Below, one piece after another: positions 10,061-22,498 of a DNA stretch of 64,000 bases. Location: assembly GCA_015039365.1 (NCBI GenBank), contig WION01000014.1, forward strand, positions 248,001-312,000, written 5' to 3'. The translations under genes were made by a program, and so were the position numbers. Within the stretch, counting starts at the first letter, position 1, and every line of letters begins with the position of its first letter. The notes beneath the pieces are model-generated. The model ran no database searches, had not been told where the DNA came from, and saw only the letters and a program-made list of their open reading frames with translations. Origin of the DNA: Amanita rubescens. Its lineage: Eukaryota > Basidiomycota > Agaricomycetes > Agaricales > Amanitaceae.

Positions 10061-11925
10061 GGGGCCCACTGTGTCGTGGCCTCCTAAGTATACCCATGTT
10101 GTTCCAACGACCTGCCTCGTAGCAGGAGTCAGCTACCTCGCACTGGTCCGCTCACTTCGTTGGAGGAGATACAACGCCATCCACGCCAAATATGGAGGCA
10201 AAATTCAAAGTCTCACGACGGAGGAAGCACAGGAAATCTTTCAAGTCGCTTTCAATTGGGATATGCCCTTGTTGCTCTACTACTCGCTTGCGTTTGCGCT
10301 GTTTAAAACATATGCCGTCGTACGTGTGTCATTTAGCACTTTGGGGAGCGAAGTTAACGTACGGACAATGTGTGCCGATTTAGCCTTCCATATCACGAAT
10401 TCTTGTCGCAACAGGAGAATTGAAGTCGTCGGATACCATTTCAAAGCGTTATTCGGACGTATGTATCTCAATTACATTCCAGTTTTAAGCTGAAGCTCTT
10501 GTATAAATTTAAAAGACAGAGATAATGATCGGTTCGGTGATTTATCGCACATCAATTAATATTCAACTAACAAGTAACCATCTCAGCAACATGGATGATA
10601 TGTCCCGTGAATGGGCGCACTGCCAACAAGGGCGTTGATCCTCGTGCCATGCTTGCTTTAGCGAGGACAAATTGGCTTCATTCTCACTACGACATCGTGA
10701 GCATATCGCCAGTAATTTGTAAACAGTGACTTAGATGAATCTTAGTCGAATGAAGACTTTCTTTTCACCCTCGCCTTGTTCATCCTTGAACCGATTGTGA
10801 GTGATGCACCATATTTTCTGATCGGAATTTCTAACTCGTGAGTAAGACCTGGGCGGAGAAATACGGCTGGAGGAAATTATCACCTCTTGAGCAGCAGGTG
10901 AGCAAATGGTAGTCCCATGCCATATTTCTTCTAATAGTACTTAGGCACTATTCGTCTTCTGGGCAGATATAGGAAGGCGTATGAATATCAAAGACATTCC
11001 AAACTCCTTGGAGATCCTGAAAGAATGGGCAATGGTGCGCCAACGGAATAAGCTAACTATTTACGTTGTCGCTGACGTCACATGGAGGCATACGAAATGG
11101 AGAAAATGGTCCCGCACCAGACCAACAAGACCATCGCAGAAGGCACAGTGCAAGAATTGCTTTATCCGGCCCCGAAGTTCTTCAAACTGAAACAACTCGG
11201 AAAGAACCTCGTTGCTGCTGCCATGGACGACCATGTTCGAAACGCCATGATGTAGGCTTTTTGTATTTGTCTTTAAATCGGATTCCTATTTATAATGAAA
11301 CAGGATGCCCGAGCCACCGTGGTATCTGCGGACTACCGTCAATTCGATACTGTACTCCGTGGCGTTCGTGCATAAACATTTAATGCTTCCGCGCTTGGGA
11401 CCCAAACCTGTCGTTCCGCTTACATTTCCAGATATAAAGGAGGGCGAACCTGTCCGGCTCCATCCAAACCGGTAGGTCAGGTTGCCGGTCGTGCGTTTCA
11501 TGGTCTCAACAGAAATACCCTTAGCCACACTTCAAGACCTTGGTACAAGCGTGAATCAAAGGGTCTGGGATACCTTTTGGATGGATTGTTAGTTTCATTT
11601 GGAGTATACGCTGACGTACCCGGGCCTCAGTGGGTGCCCAATATATTTCTTGCGTAATGTTGGCTTATTGAATGACATAGACTGAAGAGCAAAGGCTACA
11701 TCCTCCACACGCAGGTAAGGCTGTTGACGTAAAACCATCGTTCACCGTTCCTTACATACAATACTTATTATTAGGGTCCTTTGCAATTTGAACAAGGTAG
11801 TTTATTTCATTCGCTGACTTATTCTTGCACTCAGTCATTTTGCAGATGGCCATGATGAAGTCATTCAAAAGGCGGAGGAGATGTTGAAATGTCCAATCCC
11901 TGAGGCTTGGAAGAGGTCTACCTAG
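10061..11925 (+). CDS. mpaB-like ER-bound oxygenase (DUF2236 family), 5' end unresolved
   Basis: This is a multi-exon gene whose conceptual product matches the ER-bound oxygenase family of MpaB (mycophenolic acid pathway) and rubber oxygenase Lcp, which bind haem and cleave C=C bonds. Visible landmarks in order are: a hydrophobic N-terminal helix (CLVAGVSYLALVRSLRWRR), then YGGKIQSLTTEEAQEI, WDMPLLLYYSLAFALFKTYAV, a block with RTNWLHSHYDI, then ALFVFWADIGRRMNIKDIP, and a C-terminal PWYKRESKGLGY block ending at TAG 11923-11925. About eleven exons are separated by 45-70 base GT-AG introns. The His residues in HSHYDI lie where the family keeps haem-contact histidines; this is from family knowledge and was not aligned. 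The GST just downstream and the acyltransferase remnant upstream give a secondary-metabolism flavour, but no core synthase is present. Confidence 0.75.
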
Positions 11926-12131
11926 TATTTCCCTATTTTTATGGCATTCTCGGGTTTTTCGTTAGTCGCAGCTTGTGGTACAATCATTGTGTTCTGCGCG
12001 ATGGTATAGATGTTACGAGTTGCGTGACTTGGTCCGTTGCCGCGGGATCCACCATTAGGCCTCATGTGATCCGCGAATATCGGCAGCGGTACAATGGCAT
12101 TAGCGCGTTTCTTCGACAGGCACACCCAATA

Positions 12132-12950
12132 ATGGTCAGACCTATCATTCTCTATGACTTAGCCTCGAAGATATCCAACTACCCTTGGAGTCCTAACGTT
12201 TGGAAAACCAGGTAAGAGACCACTTTGCCGACCCAGCCAGCCCCAAAAGCTTTCAACAGGTTGACACTGAACTATAAGGGAATACCATTCGTCACGGAAT
12301 GGGTTGAATTCCCTGATATCCAGGCGAAATGCACGGAAATGGGCATTTCTCCGGGCATCACCAAACGAGATGGAACCCACATATATACCGTACCCGCAAT
12401 CTGGGATCCGTCCACTGAGACTGGCATATCCAATTCCCTCCGCATCGCGAGATACCTAGACAAAACATATCCGGAGGCCCCGCCTGTCTGTTTCGATGGA
12501 ATTGAAGAGTACGACAATATTATGTCGGCCTACAAGATGCCTGAATTAAGGCATATGGATCGGTTCCTTGTTCCGCTTATCTACGATAAGATATTGAACC
12601 CCCGAAGCCAAGAATACTTTAAACGCACGCGGGAGAAGTTGTTCCATCGGACGATAGAGGAAATAGAGCCTCTTGGCGAAGAAAGGGTATCTCTCTTGAA
12701 TGAAATAGGGAAAGGCTTCCATAATGTCGATGGCTGGTTACTCAAGAATGGCGGACCATTTGCGCGTGGGGACCAGGCATCTTTTGTTGACTTTGCCTTG
12801 GGTGGTTATATGATTTGGCTCAGGCAGGTCTTCGGAGAAGATAGCGAGCTTTGGCAGGATATTATGACACGGGACGGGGATCGATGGGGAAAATATATGG
12901 ATAATCTCAGAAAGTATGAGAAACCTGAAGATGATGATAAAATCTTGTGA
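12132..12950 (+). CDS. Glutathione S-transferase, etherase-like
   Basis: There are two exons, 12132-12211 and 12260-12950, split by a 48-base intron inside an Arg codon. The product is about 256 residues. The N-terminal thioredoxin-fold half has the pattern YPWSPNVWKTR-L-LNYKGIP-F, then the conserved PAIWDPSTETGISNSLRIARYLD glutathione-binding block. The C-terminal half is all-helical, with DQASFVDFALGGYMIWLR matching the conserved N-capping/fold motif of GSTs. The SP-x-x-WK-x-R-x-x-L-x-YKG signature is typical of fungal GSTs related to bacterial LigE-type etherases, which act on aryl ethers or detoxify aromatics in the cytosol. The same intron position and similar sequence occur in the GST at 44115-44902. 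The start is the first ATG of exon 1, 9 residues before the conserved Asp-Leu. Confidence 0.9.
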
Positions 12951-13264
12951 ATAATACATATGTCAGTAAGGTTAGATTCACGCTATTTGAGACTGGCATA
13001 TGTCAATACTTGGACTATGACTTTAGCATGATTGACCTGAACCTATTCGTTATTTGATATTCTCCTATACCGAAAACGTGACAAGCGAATATGAAGGCAT
13101 GCATTCAATTAGCATTTCATTCTCAACAAGCCCTTGTAATTACTGTTCGCCCTGGATGCCTGACAATACCACGACTTAGCTTCTGAGATGCCTATCTTTC
13201 TAACCCTCGGAAGACAAGGCAAGTTACCATCTTGTGTTCCACATCTGTCAATTATAGTTATGGC
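12951..13264. other. Short intergenic region
   Basis: There are 314 bases between the GST and its decayed copy. No open frame or signal of note is seen. Confidence 0.5.
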
Positions 13265-13814
13265 GTAAACGGTTCACCTGTATTACAAGGGAATCCCGTA
13301 CACCACCGAATGGGATGGGCTCTCTCGGAACCGATTAATATCCAAGCAAAAAGGTAACATCTCCGCAGGGAAAACAAAGCCCGACAACGCCTCTTCTGGC
13401 TATTTGGAATCTACCAAAACAGGTGTCCCGAATTGCGCTTGTATGGCGGAGTACCCCGACAAGATATATCAGGATATGCCGTTAGTCTGGTTTGATGAGA
13501 CAAATAATGATAATGATATCATCATATGAGTGGGTCTATGTATTGCTGGAATTTAAGCCTCTCTTGGCGTTGATCGTCCACCGAAGGATAATGGATTTTG
13601 CAAGTAAGGATTATTTCCGGTCCATGCGGGATGCACAATTCGAGCCACAAGAGGTAGCGCCAATTGGCCTGGGCCAATACGCTCAGGGTGAACAAGTGTC
13701 ATTCTTTAGGAGCTGATCTTGTTAAGGCAAAACTTATCTGGAAAGAGGGCAATGGTTTTTGGCATGATGCGCCAGCTTGGTGACGGTAGGTCGAAGTACA
13801 CTAAGTTGAAGTAA
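13265..13814 (+). pseudogene. Decayed glutathione S-transferase copy
   Basis: Fragments in different frames match successive parts of the intact GST just upstream: YYKGIPYTTEW near 13280, AEYPDKIYQD near 13446, SKDYFRSMRD near 13602, GEQVSFF near 13690, and a C-terminal KYTKLK near 13795-13811. The segments keep the order and spacing of a GST but are broken by frame changes and stops, and the first exon is not recognisable. A tandem duplication followed by decay is the simplest reading. Confidence 0.75.
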
Positions 13815-13876
13815 TCAAAATCTTAGTTCTCAGTGTTTCGAGGTCGAGTTGCTCTCATTACAGATGGTCAAAACAA

Positions 13877-15223
13877 TCATAACCGAGCTCGCTCGCGAAT
13901 TACACCGCATGTCTTCTTCAAAGCTTCAGCAATTTTCCGCGCAAGACCCTTCGGATTTGTCTGGACCACCTGTCCAAGCGCAATGAGTACAGGATTCCGG
14001 GCATTCCAAAGTTGAAAATCACACCAGATGTCCTGCATCTTCAACCCGTGATAGTGATGCAAGGAACCGCGCCCCACCGGTTGCAACCCGAACCACATCG
14101 TCTTGAGCAGCATAGGGACTGGATACAGATAATCAGGTAGTTCTTCGTATGTCCGTCGCTCAACTTACACTCGATCATTCAATGCCCCATAGATGATATG
14201 AATCGGAACCTTCCTTACAATGTGGCGAAGCAAAATATATGCGCGGGATGACCCTAAGGCATCTCTGTAACATGCCTTAATAATGACTAATTTTAGCTTT
14301 GAAGGCTCGATGAGTTGCACTGCAACATACAGTCTCTTGCGCGCGAGTGCACGTCAGGGTAACGCCCTCAGTCAAATCAGGATATGCGGCAGTCGGCAAC
14401 GATCTGAGCCCATAGTTCTGCAGATAAATGAGTAATCATGGAGAAATATGTGGCAAGAAAGTTTGCACTTACTGTATATATCTTCAGAACCCTATCATCC
14501 CACTTTTTCCATGTTTCTCTGCTCTTCATAATCGTATATGCTTCCTGTTTTGATGCCCAAATGTCTCTACGTTTTTCGGAAGTGTCTGAAAGATTCAGTC
14601 CACCCTGCGCCGAAAATTCCCGAGCCATCATCATTGGCTCGCAGAGAATCAAGGCTGAAAATCTAAGTCGGGGATAGTAACCGTGAGACAAGAGCCTTAA
14701 TAAAATCAACGCAGAATCCATTGATGGTCATTTTTATGCTTACAGTGAAATTGCACCCATGGAGTGTCCGATCCCGACGAGTGTATGAGTTCTAAATTCA
14801 ACGTTTATGCCGGAACCGAGGCCGGCGAGGAATGCATGCAGACAACGAGCATACTCTTCCCATCCGACTAGAGAGACACAGTAAGGCGGTTCTATATCCA
14901 ACCTCTCTCGCTGACTTACAGATTGGTTCATAACCCCACAACAAGGATTTCTCGTTCAGCATTGCCGCTTCACCGTGATTCGGCGCGTCGATAGACCACA
15001 TCTCACGTATCTTCAATTCCGAGCGTTCCGCAAAGGAATAAAGATCTTCCATTGTCGGTTCCCAAATCTCTTTGTGGAAACCCGTAGCGTGAACAAATAC
15101 TAGAGTTAGTGCATCTGGATCATTCGAGTGCAATGAATCAGGACACAGGTAACGATTTGCCGTTGCAAGGAGCGGATAGTATGGCCTTGGGTCGAATATG
15201 TAGGATTCGTGAGTCAGGACCAT
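13877..15223 (-). CDS. Alpha/beta-hydrolase fold protein
   Basis: The ATG at 15223 opens a gene of about seven exons ending at TGA 13877-13879. The catalytic triad can be seen: the nucleophile Ser in GHSMG (exon 2), an Asp in the IIYGALNDRV block, and a His in VEDAGHL. The oxyanion-side motif FVHATGFHKE sits in the N-terminal region. Introns of about 50-66 bases are placed by GT-AG signals; one acceptor (TATCCAG near 14120) was chosen because it keeps the triad His in frame. The tail reads QTNPKGLARKIAEALKK, a usual hydrolase end. The product is about 330 residues, cytosolic, with no signal peptide. The substrate is unknown; such enzymes act as esterases or epoxide and ester hydrolases. Confidence 0.82.
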
Positions 15224-15689
15224 GATTAGCTAGACTGTTACGGGCTGGTGAGGGAATACCATTTTATAATCGGCCTCGGTCATCGGGCGATATTCTTAGC
15301 CGGTCCATGTATCACTGAATATATCAGCGTGAAGGCAGGACAGCTGCCGAACTAGGATAAGTCTGGCGGCCCAGGTTTCCTTAGAAGAAAACTGGCAGTT
15401 GTGTGACATCCTTGTGACTCAAAAAGCTCTTGGATGTTTGCAAGGCCGTCATGGTATAGTCATGGTAGACGTCGATGAGTTTGATCTCACCCGCTCCGTT
15501 GCTACCGAGGAGTTTGGCGGAAAACACCTTCCAAGTCGACGACCCGCCTTCACTGGAATATCATTGCGTCAACTTGAATCTAGCAATATGTATATATTGG
15601 TCACCAACGACTCTCAAAAACCCGTGCGTATTTCGAGCTGGTTTCATCCTAACATGTCGCACGAGCCTTTGACACTGCGACTTGCATTT
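15224..15689. other. Intergenic region, promoter side of the hydrolase
   Basis: There are 466 bases between the hydrolase start and the stop of the epimerase-like gene. The plus-strand open frame that crosses it is antisense to the epimerase. I see no separate gene. Confidence 0.5.
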
Positions 15690-16909
15690 TTAAACCAACC
15701 CTGCTTCCAATTTCCTCTTGAACTCTGTAACTATCCCCTCGATGCCAGCCTCGTCGACATAATATCCAAGCTTAAGCGCGTGCGAGTTGTCAAATTGCGA
15801 GGGCCAAGAAGAAACGATGCGACGATTCACGGGGTCATCTTTGAATTTGACGAGTTCGAGAGCTTTCTTTCCGCCGACCTTTTCAAGTGCTTGGAGCTCA
15901 TCGCGCACGGTGATTGTAATTCCCGGGAGGCAGATGACACGGGTATGCGAGTCAAAACGCTCCGCTGGTATTAACCTCGTGTGGACTAAGTTCTTGACCG
16001 TGACTTCAGGGCTTGCAATCCATATGGGCAAATCGAGTTCCGGTCCGCCGATACCACTGCCAATGGGACAAACCGACTCCTTTCCCTTCAGAGGTTCTCT
16101 AATAATGCCTGGCATGTATTTAGACTCCCAGATGCTGTAGGAAATGGAGGGAAAGCGAACCAGACATGAAGGAGGATGTTGCTGCCGAAGGCACGCCAGG
16201 GCGAACAATCACAGTTGGAAGACGGACCACTCTCCCATTGACAAAACCACGACGCGAGAACTCGTTTACCAGTAATTCGGACGTTAGCTTGCTAAAGCCA
16301 TATGTGCTTTCGGGAGTGGTTGGAGTGGTTGGAGTGATCAAATCGGGCTATATCATCTGTAAAAGGATTAAATACCGTTGTCAGATTTTCAGCTCACTAA
16401 GGATCCCCCATACACGGCCAGCGAAGAGGTAAAGATGAATTTGATAGGTCTTTTGCCCTTGTGACGGCGGGCACTCTCAAGCAATAGCCTAACCGAATCG
16501 ATATTGACCTGCTCATCTCAGACGTGGGCTTCCTTTTCCAAAAGGTTAAAGGGTTTTTGCTGACCTTCAAAGCAAGGTCTATGTTGTCTTCCGAAGCCCT
16601 TGACATCACACCGTGTAAGCAATATATGGTATCGGGAACGCCAAACGTTGTCTTGAATAGCCTTTCGATTGGCCATTGATCTGTCAAGTCCTCTACGAGG
16701 ACGAGTCCTTCCACCCCCCTGGGGAGGCTTGGTTTGATGACGTCAACAAGAATCAATTTCAACTTATCCCGACCAACACTTTCCACCAGCGCTTTCGCCA
16801 GCTATCTCGCGCCACATCAGATGGAGACGATAGCAAGTCAAAGAATTCAACGAACTAGGACACCCAGAAATCCAGAAGCACCTGTGATGAGGATCACTTC
16901 AGATTGCAT
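15690..16909 (-). CDS. NAD(P)-dependent epimerase/dehydratase, DenD-like
   Basis: The ATG at 16909 gives an N-terminal Rossmann fold with TGASGFLG. The gene continues over several GT-AG introns to TAA 15690-15692. Later landmarks are LILVDVIKP, a block with FIFTSSLAVYGGS, the catalytic YGFSKLTSELL (Tyr-x3-Lys pair), RLPTVIVRPGVPSAATSSF, and a C-terminal DDPVNRRIVSSWPSQFDNSHA region. This order and the RLPTVIVRPG-x-P-x-AA motif fit D-erythronate dehydrogenase (DenD)-type extended SDRs, which oxidise sugar acids at C2 using NAD. The product is about 330 residues and cytosolic. One residue near the first exon junction appears to be missing compared with the usual glycine-rich loop spacing, so that junction may be slightly off. 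Bacterial DenD works with a class II aldolase-like partner; a class II aldolase lies 26 kb away, but no link is shown. Confidence 0.82.
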
Positions 16910-17209
16910 CGCTGTGATAACTGGTGGGGGCAGGACGCGAGTGACAGGACGTTCGTAGCAGTAACGTACTTGCACTGAAAAACTGGAACGGACGGTTGTT
17001 CCCTCAAACACGTGACCAATCAATAGCGCGTCACCACCGCCAGAACGGCGACATTATTTCGTGGTTTTCGTACACTCAAGGTGCCTTTAAGGATGGTTTG
17101 CACACACTGGTATGTGGTAGTATATCCATCCAATCCATCCACTCATGCTCCACCGACGCAGCTTTACTAGCTACAGGTCGCATGCCGCTACCGTTCTGCG
17201 TGCCTGTGT
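16910..17209. other. Intergenic region upstream of the epimerase
   Basis: About 300 bases lead from the epimerase start into the minisatellite. No gene is seen. Confidence 0.45.
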
Positions 17210-18870
17210 TTTTCCGTCGAGGTTCTACGCACCATCCCCGATCAGCTATAGTTTTCTGGCCCCATCCTATGCCTGGTTAGCTGTGGTTCTCTCGCACTAT
17301 CTTAGCCCCACCCAATCGTGGTTTCTTCGCACCATCCTGGCACCCACACCCAAGCATAGTCTTTTTTGCACCAGCTCAGTCCCGCTCCGCTGCAGTTTTC
17401 TCGCACCATCGACCCCCACCCGGGCATAGTTTTTTTGTGCCATCTCATCTCGTGTCATCCCAGCCCGCCCCCATCCACTCGCAGTTTACTCGCACCACCG
17501 CGCCCCCGACCGGTTATAGTTTTCCCGCACCATCTCAACCCCGCCCGGCTATGGTCTCCTCGCACCACTGACCAGCCATAGTTTTTTCGCACCACCTCAA
17601 TCGCACCCAGCTATGGTTTCATTGCACCACCGGCCAGTTATAGTTTTCTCACACCGCCTCGACCCCGTTTAGGTATGGTCTCCTCGCACCACCTCGACCC
17701 CGTCCAGCTATGGTCTTCTCGCACCACCGACTGGCTATTTTTTTCTTGCACCATCTCAACTCCGCTCAGGTATGGTTTCCCCGCACCGCCAACAAGTCAT
17801 AGTTTTCTGACACCATCTCAACCCCGCCCAGCTATGGTCTCCTTGCACCACCGATGGGTCATAGTTTTCTCGTACCATCTCAACCCCGCTCAGCCGTGGT
17901 TTTCTCGCACCATCTCAACCCCACTCAGGTATGGTTTCCCCACACCACCGACGAGTCATAGTTTTCTGACACCATCTCAACCCCGCCCAGCTATGGTCTC
18001 CTTGCACCACCGATGGGTCATAGTTTTCTCGTACCATCTCAACCCCGCTCAGCCGTGGTTTTCTCGCACCATCTCAACTCCACTCAGGTATGGTTTCCCC
18101 ACACCACCGACGAGTCATAGTTTTCTGACACCATCTCAACCCCGCCCAGCTATGGTCTCCTCGCACCACCAACCCAGCCATAGTTTTCTCGCACCATCTC
18201 AACCCCGCTCAGCTACGGTTTCCCCACACCACCAACCCAGTCATAGTTTTCTCACACCATCTCAACCCCGCCCAGCTATGGTTTCCTCACACCACCAACT
18301 AGCTATAGTCTTCTCGCACCATATCAACCCCGCCCAGCTATGGTTTCTTCTCATTGCCCCTGCCCGCACATTTTGTGAACAGGCATGTACTCTCGCACCC
18401 CTGCCTGGTTACAGTTTTCTCTCACAACGTCAAGGGCATGTTCACGCTCCATGACCTGCAGCCTAAATATGGTTTTCATATACTTACGCCCAGTTTTCCT
18501 GCACATCCCGGGCCCGCACTGCTCAGCTGTGGTGTTCGCGCGCCATCGTGCACCCACCGCCCAGTGGTTTTCGCACACCATCACCCACTCACCGCATCGT
18601 GGTTTTCGCACACCATCGCCCACCCGCTCACCTGTAGTTTTCTCGCACCATCGTGCACCCACCTTGCCGTGGTTTTCCTGCACCATTTCCCACCTGCCCA
18701 GCTGTGGTGCCCTCGCACCAGTGCCCCTCCTGTGGTGTTCTCATACCATTCACCAGCAGTGGTTTTACCACACCATCACCCACCCACCCTACCACGGTTT
18801 TATCTCACCGTGCAACGTTCACCTAGTGTGCAGTTTTCCCAAACCGTCGCCCGCCCACCCTGCTACGGTT
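17210..18870 (+). repeat. Minisatellite array 1 (35/27-bp monomers, 159-bp higher-order unit)
   Basis: The stretch is built from imperfect monomers of about 35 and 27 bases with a core like TTTTCTCGCACCATCTCAAC followed by CCCGCCCAGC and a TATGGT block. Around 17796, 17955 and 18114 the same 159-base block (62+35+35+27) recurs almost unchanged. Because 159 is divisible by three, an open frame of 259 codons runs through the array (17675-18454), but it is a product of the repeat and not supported as a gene. The right part (18500-18870) is more diverged. A related array in reverse orientation lies at about 40786-42125. Confidence 0.85.
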
Positions 18871-19724
18871 TTATCCCACTGCACAGCTCTGCTACTGTTA
18901 TTACTTGTGCCCGCCCCCACTTATTCGGCATGAAGGGCTCATTACAGGCTAGCATCTTGCATCAGTACATGCGCTTCCAATCTTGAAGGCCCCATCAGCT
19001 TTTATTTTTATTGCCTTTCAACGATCAAACTTGCAAACACCATCACTCTTAATAAGGTCACCGTGCACCCCGAAGGCATATGGTATCAAGAGATTGGCAT
19101 CAAGATTCAACTTTGATGGGGTAACTGCTGCTATCGGTCTGCTATCCTTATTCAATTATATTGATGTTGCCGACGTTCCCACAGCCCTGTTTTTGCACTC
19201 CGCTGCACGTGTATAAATTGCGTAAATTTTCAAGTCAGTCGTCTTCTGTTGCGTTTCTCCTTTCTCGATGAAACTGCCACACTAGCCTCTGTGACTACTG
19301 AATCTATCATTGTTGGGTATGTAACCTTCCCAAAGTTTGCAGAACGCCTCTGATGCACAGGGTCTTAGTGACGGATGGTGGGGAAAGGAAACTCATGGTA
19401 ACGCGCCTGGATCCGGGTTTGGTTGCGCCTGCCTACTACCCGCATCGTACCATCCAGCGATCTGGCATTCACCGGATGGACGCCATCTTTCTTGCTCTTG
19501 GGATGCAACACACTGGTTCACAGTGGTTTGCTTGCCAAATCCTTGGACATTGTCAGTGTACAATCCCACATGTGTTGGAGTAGTCAATGTTGGCATCCTC
19601 GAGCGTTCATGATTGAATTAAAATAAGTAGTAGAGTAAACTTGGCCAAGGAAGGAATGTGTATGTATGAACGTTACCAGCCAAGCGAGTCGGCAATACAG
19701 TACCACGAGGCCAAACTCTCGTTC

Positions 19725-19800
19725 TGGATCCCTCATAAGCGGCATATGGGTGTACCAGCCTGAATGACATGGATCAGGTGGTCTGCCTGGAGCCGTTTTG
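19725..19800 (+). repeat. Dispersed repeat copy 1
   Basis: The segment with GGATCCCTCATAAGCGGCAT and AATGACATGGATCAGGTGGT is repeated, with differences, at 22499-22577. Neither copy lies in a recognised gene. Confidence 0.6.
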
Positions 19801-22498
19801 AGGCTACTGTTGTGAGCCTCGCCCGCATTGTGCTCAATGCACGGCCACCGGGCGAGGATTAAGGGGTGGATTGGAACCTTGGTGGCATGTTTTGAAAGAA
19901 GTGTAGTGTAAGCTTTTCCGTGTTGAATATGTCACCTGCGATGAATGCCGCTGGGGACGCCCCGGGAGTGGCTCGTGGCCATAGTCAGGTCGGTGGTGAA
20001 TTTGAGTAGTTTGGAGAAGAAGCGGAGGGAGCATTGGAAGGTTGGGTCAGTTTTTGTGAGTTCGGAGACTCGGATGCGGTGGGTTTATCAAAAGCCGGAG
20101 TCTAGGACATGAGGAGGTCTAGGAGACGTGCGTGGGGGGTATCAGGAGGGGTGAAGACGGAGAAGGGGGGGACGTACAGACGTGGTCGATCGTGATGAAG
20201 AGTTCACTGTGTCAGATGTTGGGCACTATCCTGTCAATGGATTTTGTACATACGTAGTACATGGTGCTCGTAGCTCCCATTCCAGGCCTCAGGCAAGCGA
20301 ACAAGTGACGAGCAGTGCAGGCAGGGCTGCTGAAGTGTAGGTAGTATGAGCTGTACATCAGGAAAACCCCAAATTGCGAATTAGATATAATTAGATGTAG
20401 GGCGTATTACAGCCTGTTAAAATGTCTAGTGCCAGTTAAACATTGTTAAATAAGTGAATTATGGTGAGTTACTTGAACTACAATGGGGGACCGTGAAATA
20501 ACAAGTAAGTATGAGAGTCTGTAACAGAGTTAACAAGGAATATGTTATGGAAGTCTAGGATGGTATTATTATTCCATCCCGAGGTATCATTCTTCTGGGA
20601 ACAGGTGATAGATTTACTGGCGAGCCAGGCCTCGAGACGACAAGAATGCAACCAACCACATCCAAAGCACCAGCTTGGACAATGCGGCCCCTAATCGACT
20701 CGCCCAGAGTTGGTGAGTGGCAGTGTCGACATTCCCATCGACGAGGTTCAGGAAAACGGCGCGCCGAGGCCGTCAACGGTGAGAAGCTCATCGAAGAAGC
20801 CCGCAAGGCTCCACTGTGGCCCAGCAAGGTGGAAAGACTGCGAGACATGCCATACGTCGTCAATAAAGGGGAGACAAGCGTGAATCTATACTCACTTGTA
20901 CCAAGCTTCGCTCATCTGCGCCCACCTGTCCCACGCAGCCCGTTCCAGACTTCCAACGCTTCAGCTGAAATGCACCCTCCTCTCCTCAAATCGCATTGGC
21001 TTGCGCAATCTTCTACACGGTCGAACTCGACTGGTTTGATACCATCCCACGGTTTCGACTACCAACTACAAACACGGATATACCCATGCTATTGAAACCT
21101 ATCCATGGTATTGAGCTCGATGAGACTAGGGTGACACTCCGTACTCACCATTGACACGGTCGGAACCGTCGGATGGAGCGCAGGTCCGCAGGACTGGGAC
21201 TTAGCGAGTTCTTGTCAAGTGGACACGTGTTTTTGTTGGCTATTATTATTAAGTTCTCACGCACAGTTCAGGTATTAAATAAACATGTTGAACGTTCAAC
21301 TTTGCATCCTCGCGCTTGTCTCTTCCCACAAGCATTCCTGCCGCACCAGCTAGCTCTTCAGTGGTCCTCAATGCAGACCCGCGTGGTCGTGGTGAGCATT
21401 CCCTCTAGCCCATCTATTCGTCTACTAAAGCCTTCTGCCCCAACTGCATAACCCTGCAATCGCGCCCATTGAGCGACTCGACGATCGTTCATAAGCATTC
21501 TCCACTCACCATTAGACGTTTCCCCTAGGGCTTCATTGGTAAGCCCTATTTCTACGTGCTGAGCCTGTCTCACCATGCCCATTTTAGTATATACGGGCAC
21601 GCCTGCATCTGTTAGGTAAGTAAGCCTCACTCGTTGTGTAGGTCCTAGCTAACAAACGCTATTGCTCAGCCTGTACAATGCTTCTATGGTTGCATACTCT
21701 GTCCAGCATGCTGCACCACCCCGTACTATGGCTGTATTTCTTAATATTAGGCTGTACATGTACACCATACATATGTATCCTGTATGTATATAAAGCTGCA
21801 ATAGGAATATAGTTTGGTTTGTTGCCATGAACCTGGATAACCTGTGAGAATAGGCTGAGGTAGGACGAATTAGCTCAGAGTAATGTGGTTGTATTTCACC
21901 ATAATTATGTGAATTTACCCGTAAAATAAGGGTAGCAGTTAGGGAGTCCAGTGAAAAAAGTTTGCACCTAATTACGGGTAATTTGAGGTAATTACCCATA
22001 ATTGTCAGTTTGCCGTTTTCCTGATGTAGTTGCGCAGCCACTAAGGTCGTCCCGTGCTGAGTCGGCGCACGAGATGATAGCCTGCAATTATGTCTGCTTC
22101 AAGTTTCAATCAACTTCCGATTGATTTGTTCGTGCCAGACAAGCAGCCTGAGTTTGACACATATGGCAAGATACTTTTCATCACTCATCGCACGAAGGAA
22201 ATACCCCTCGTTTCAGATTACCAAACAGTGTTCTGCAGTGAGCTCCAGTCATCCGCAAAATGAGTCTGAAAACAGCACAGATCTGCGTTGGGAAGGTCAA
22301 TGATTACTTTGAAATGCCAACGATGTCTACGAAGTGGTAAAGAACTACTATATCATTAGCCTGAGCTTATGTGTTAGCGGACTCCCATTGTCGTCGAACG
22401 CGAGACCTTAGTAGTATAGCCAAGTTTTCAACTTTGCCCTCGTCTTTGAGAATAGCATCCGTGTCTGATCCCACCGCTCTCCTGCACAGTTTCAGAGT

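Noticed and set aside
15399..15974. A 191-codon plus-strand frame
   Set aside because: It is antisense to the DenD-like epimerase exon, whose motifs and splice sites are clear.
18354..18986. Two overlapping plus-strand frames of 210 and 182 codons
   Set aside because: They lie in the diverged part of the minisatellite; two frames are open at once and both consist of repeat-derived residues.
20555..21095. Overlapping frames of 102 (-) and 149 (+) codons
   Set aside because: Neither has a recognisable domain, intron pattern or partner exon; I cannot choose between them.
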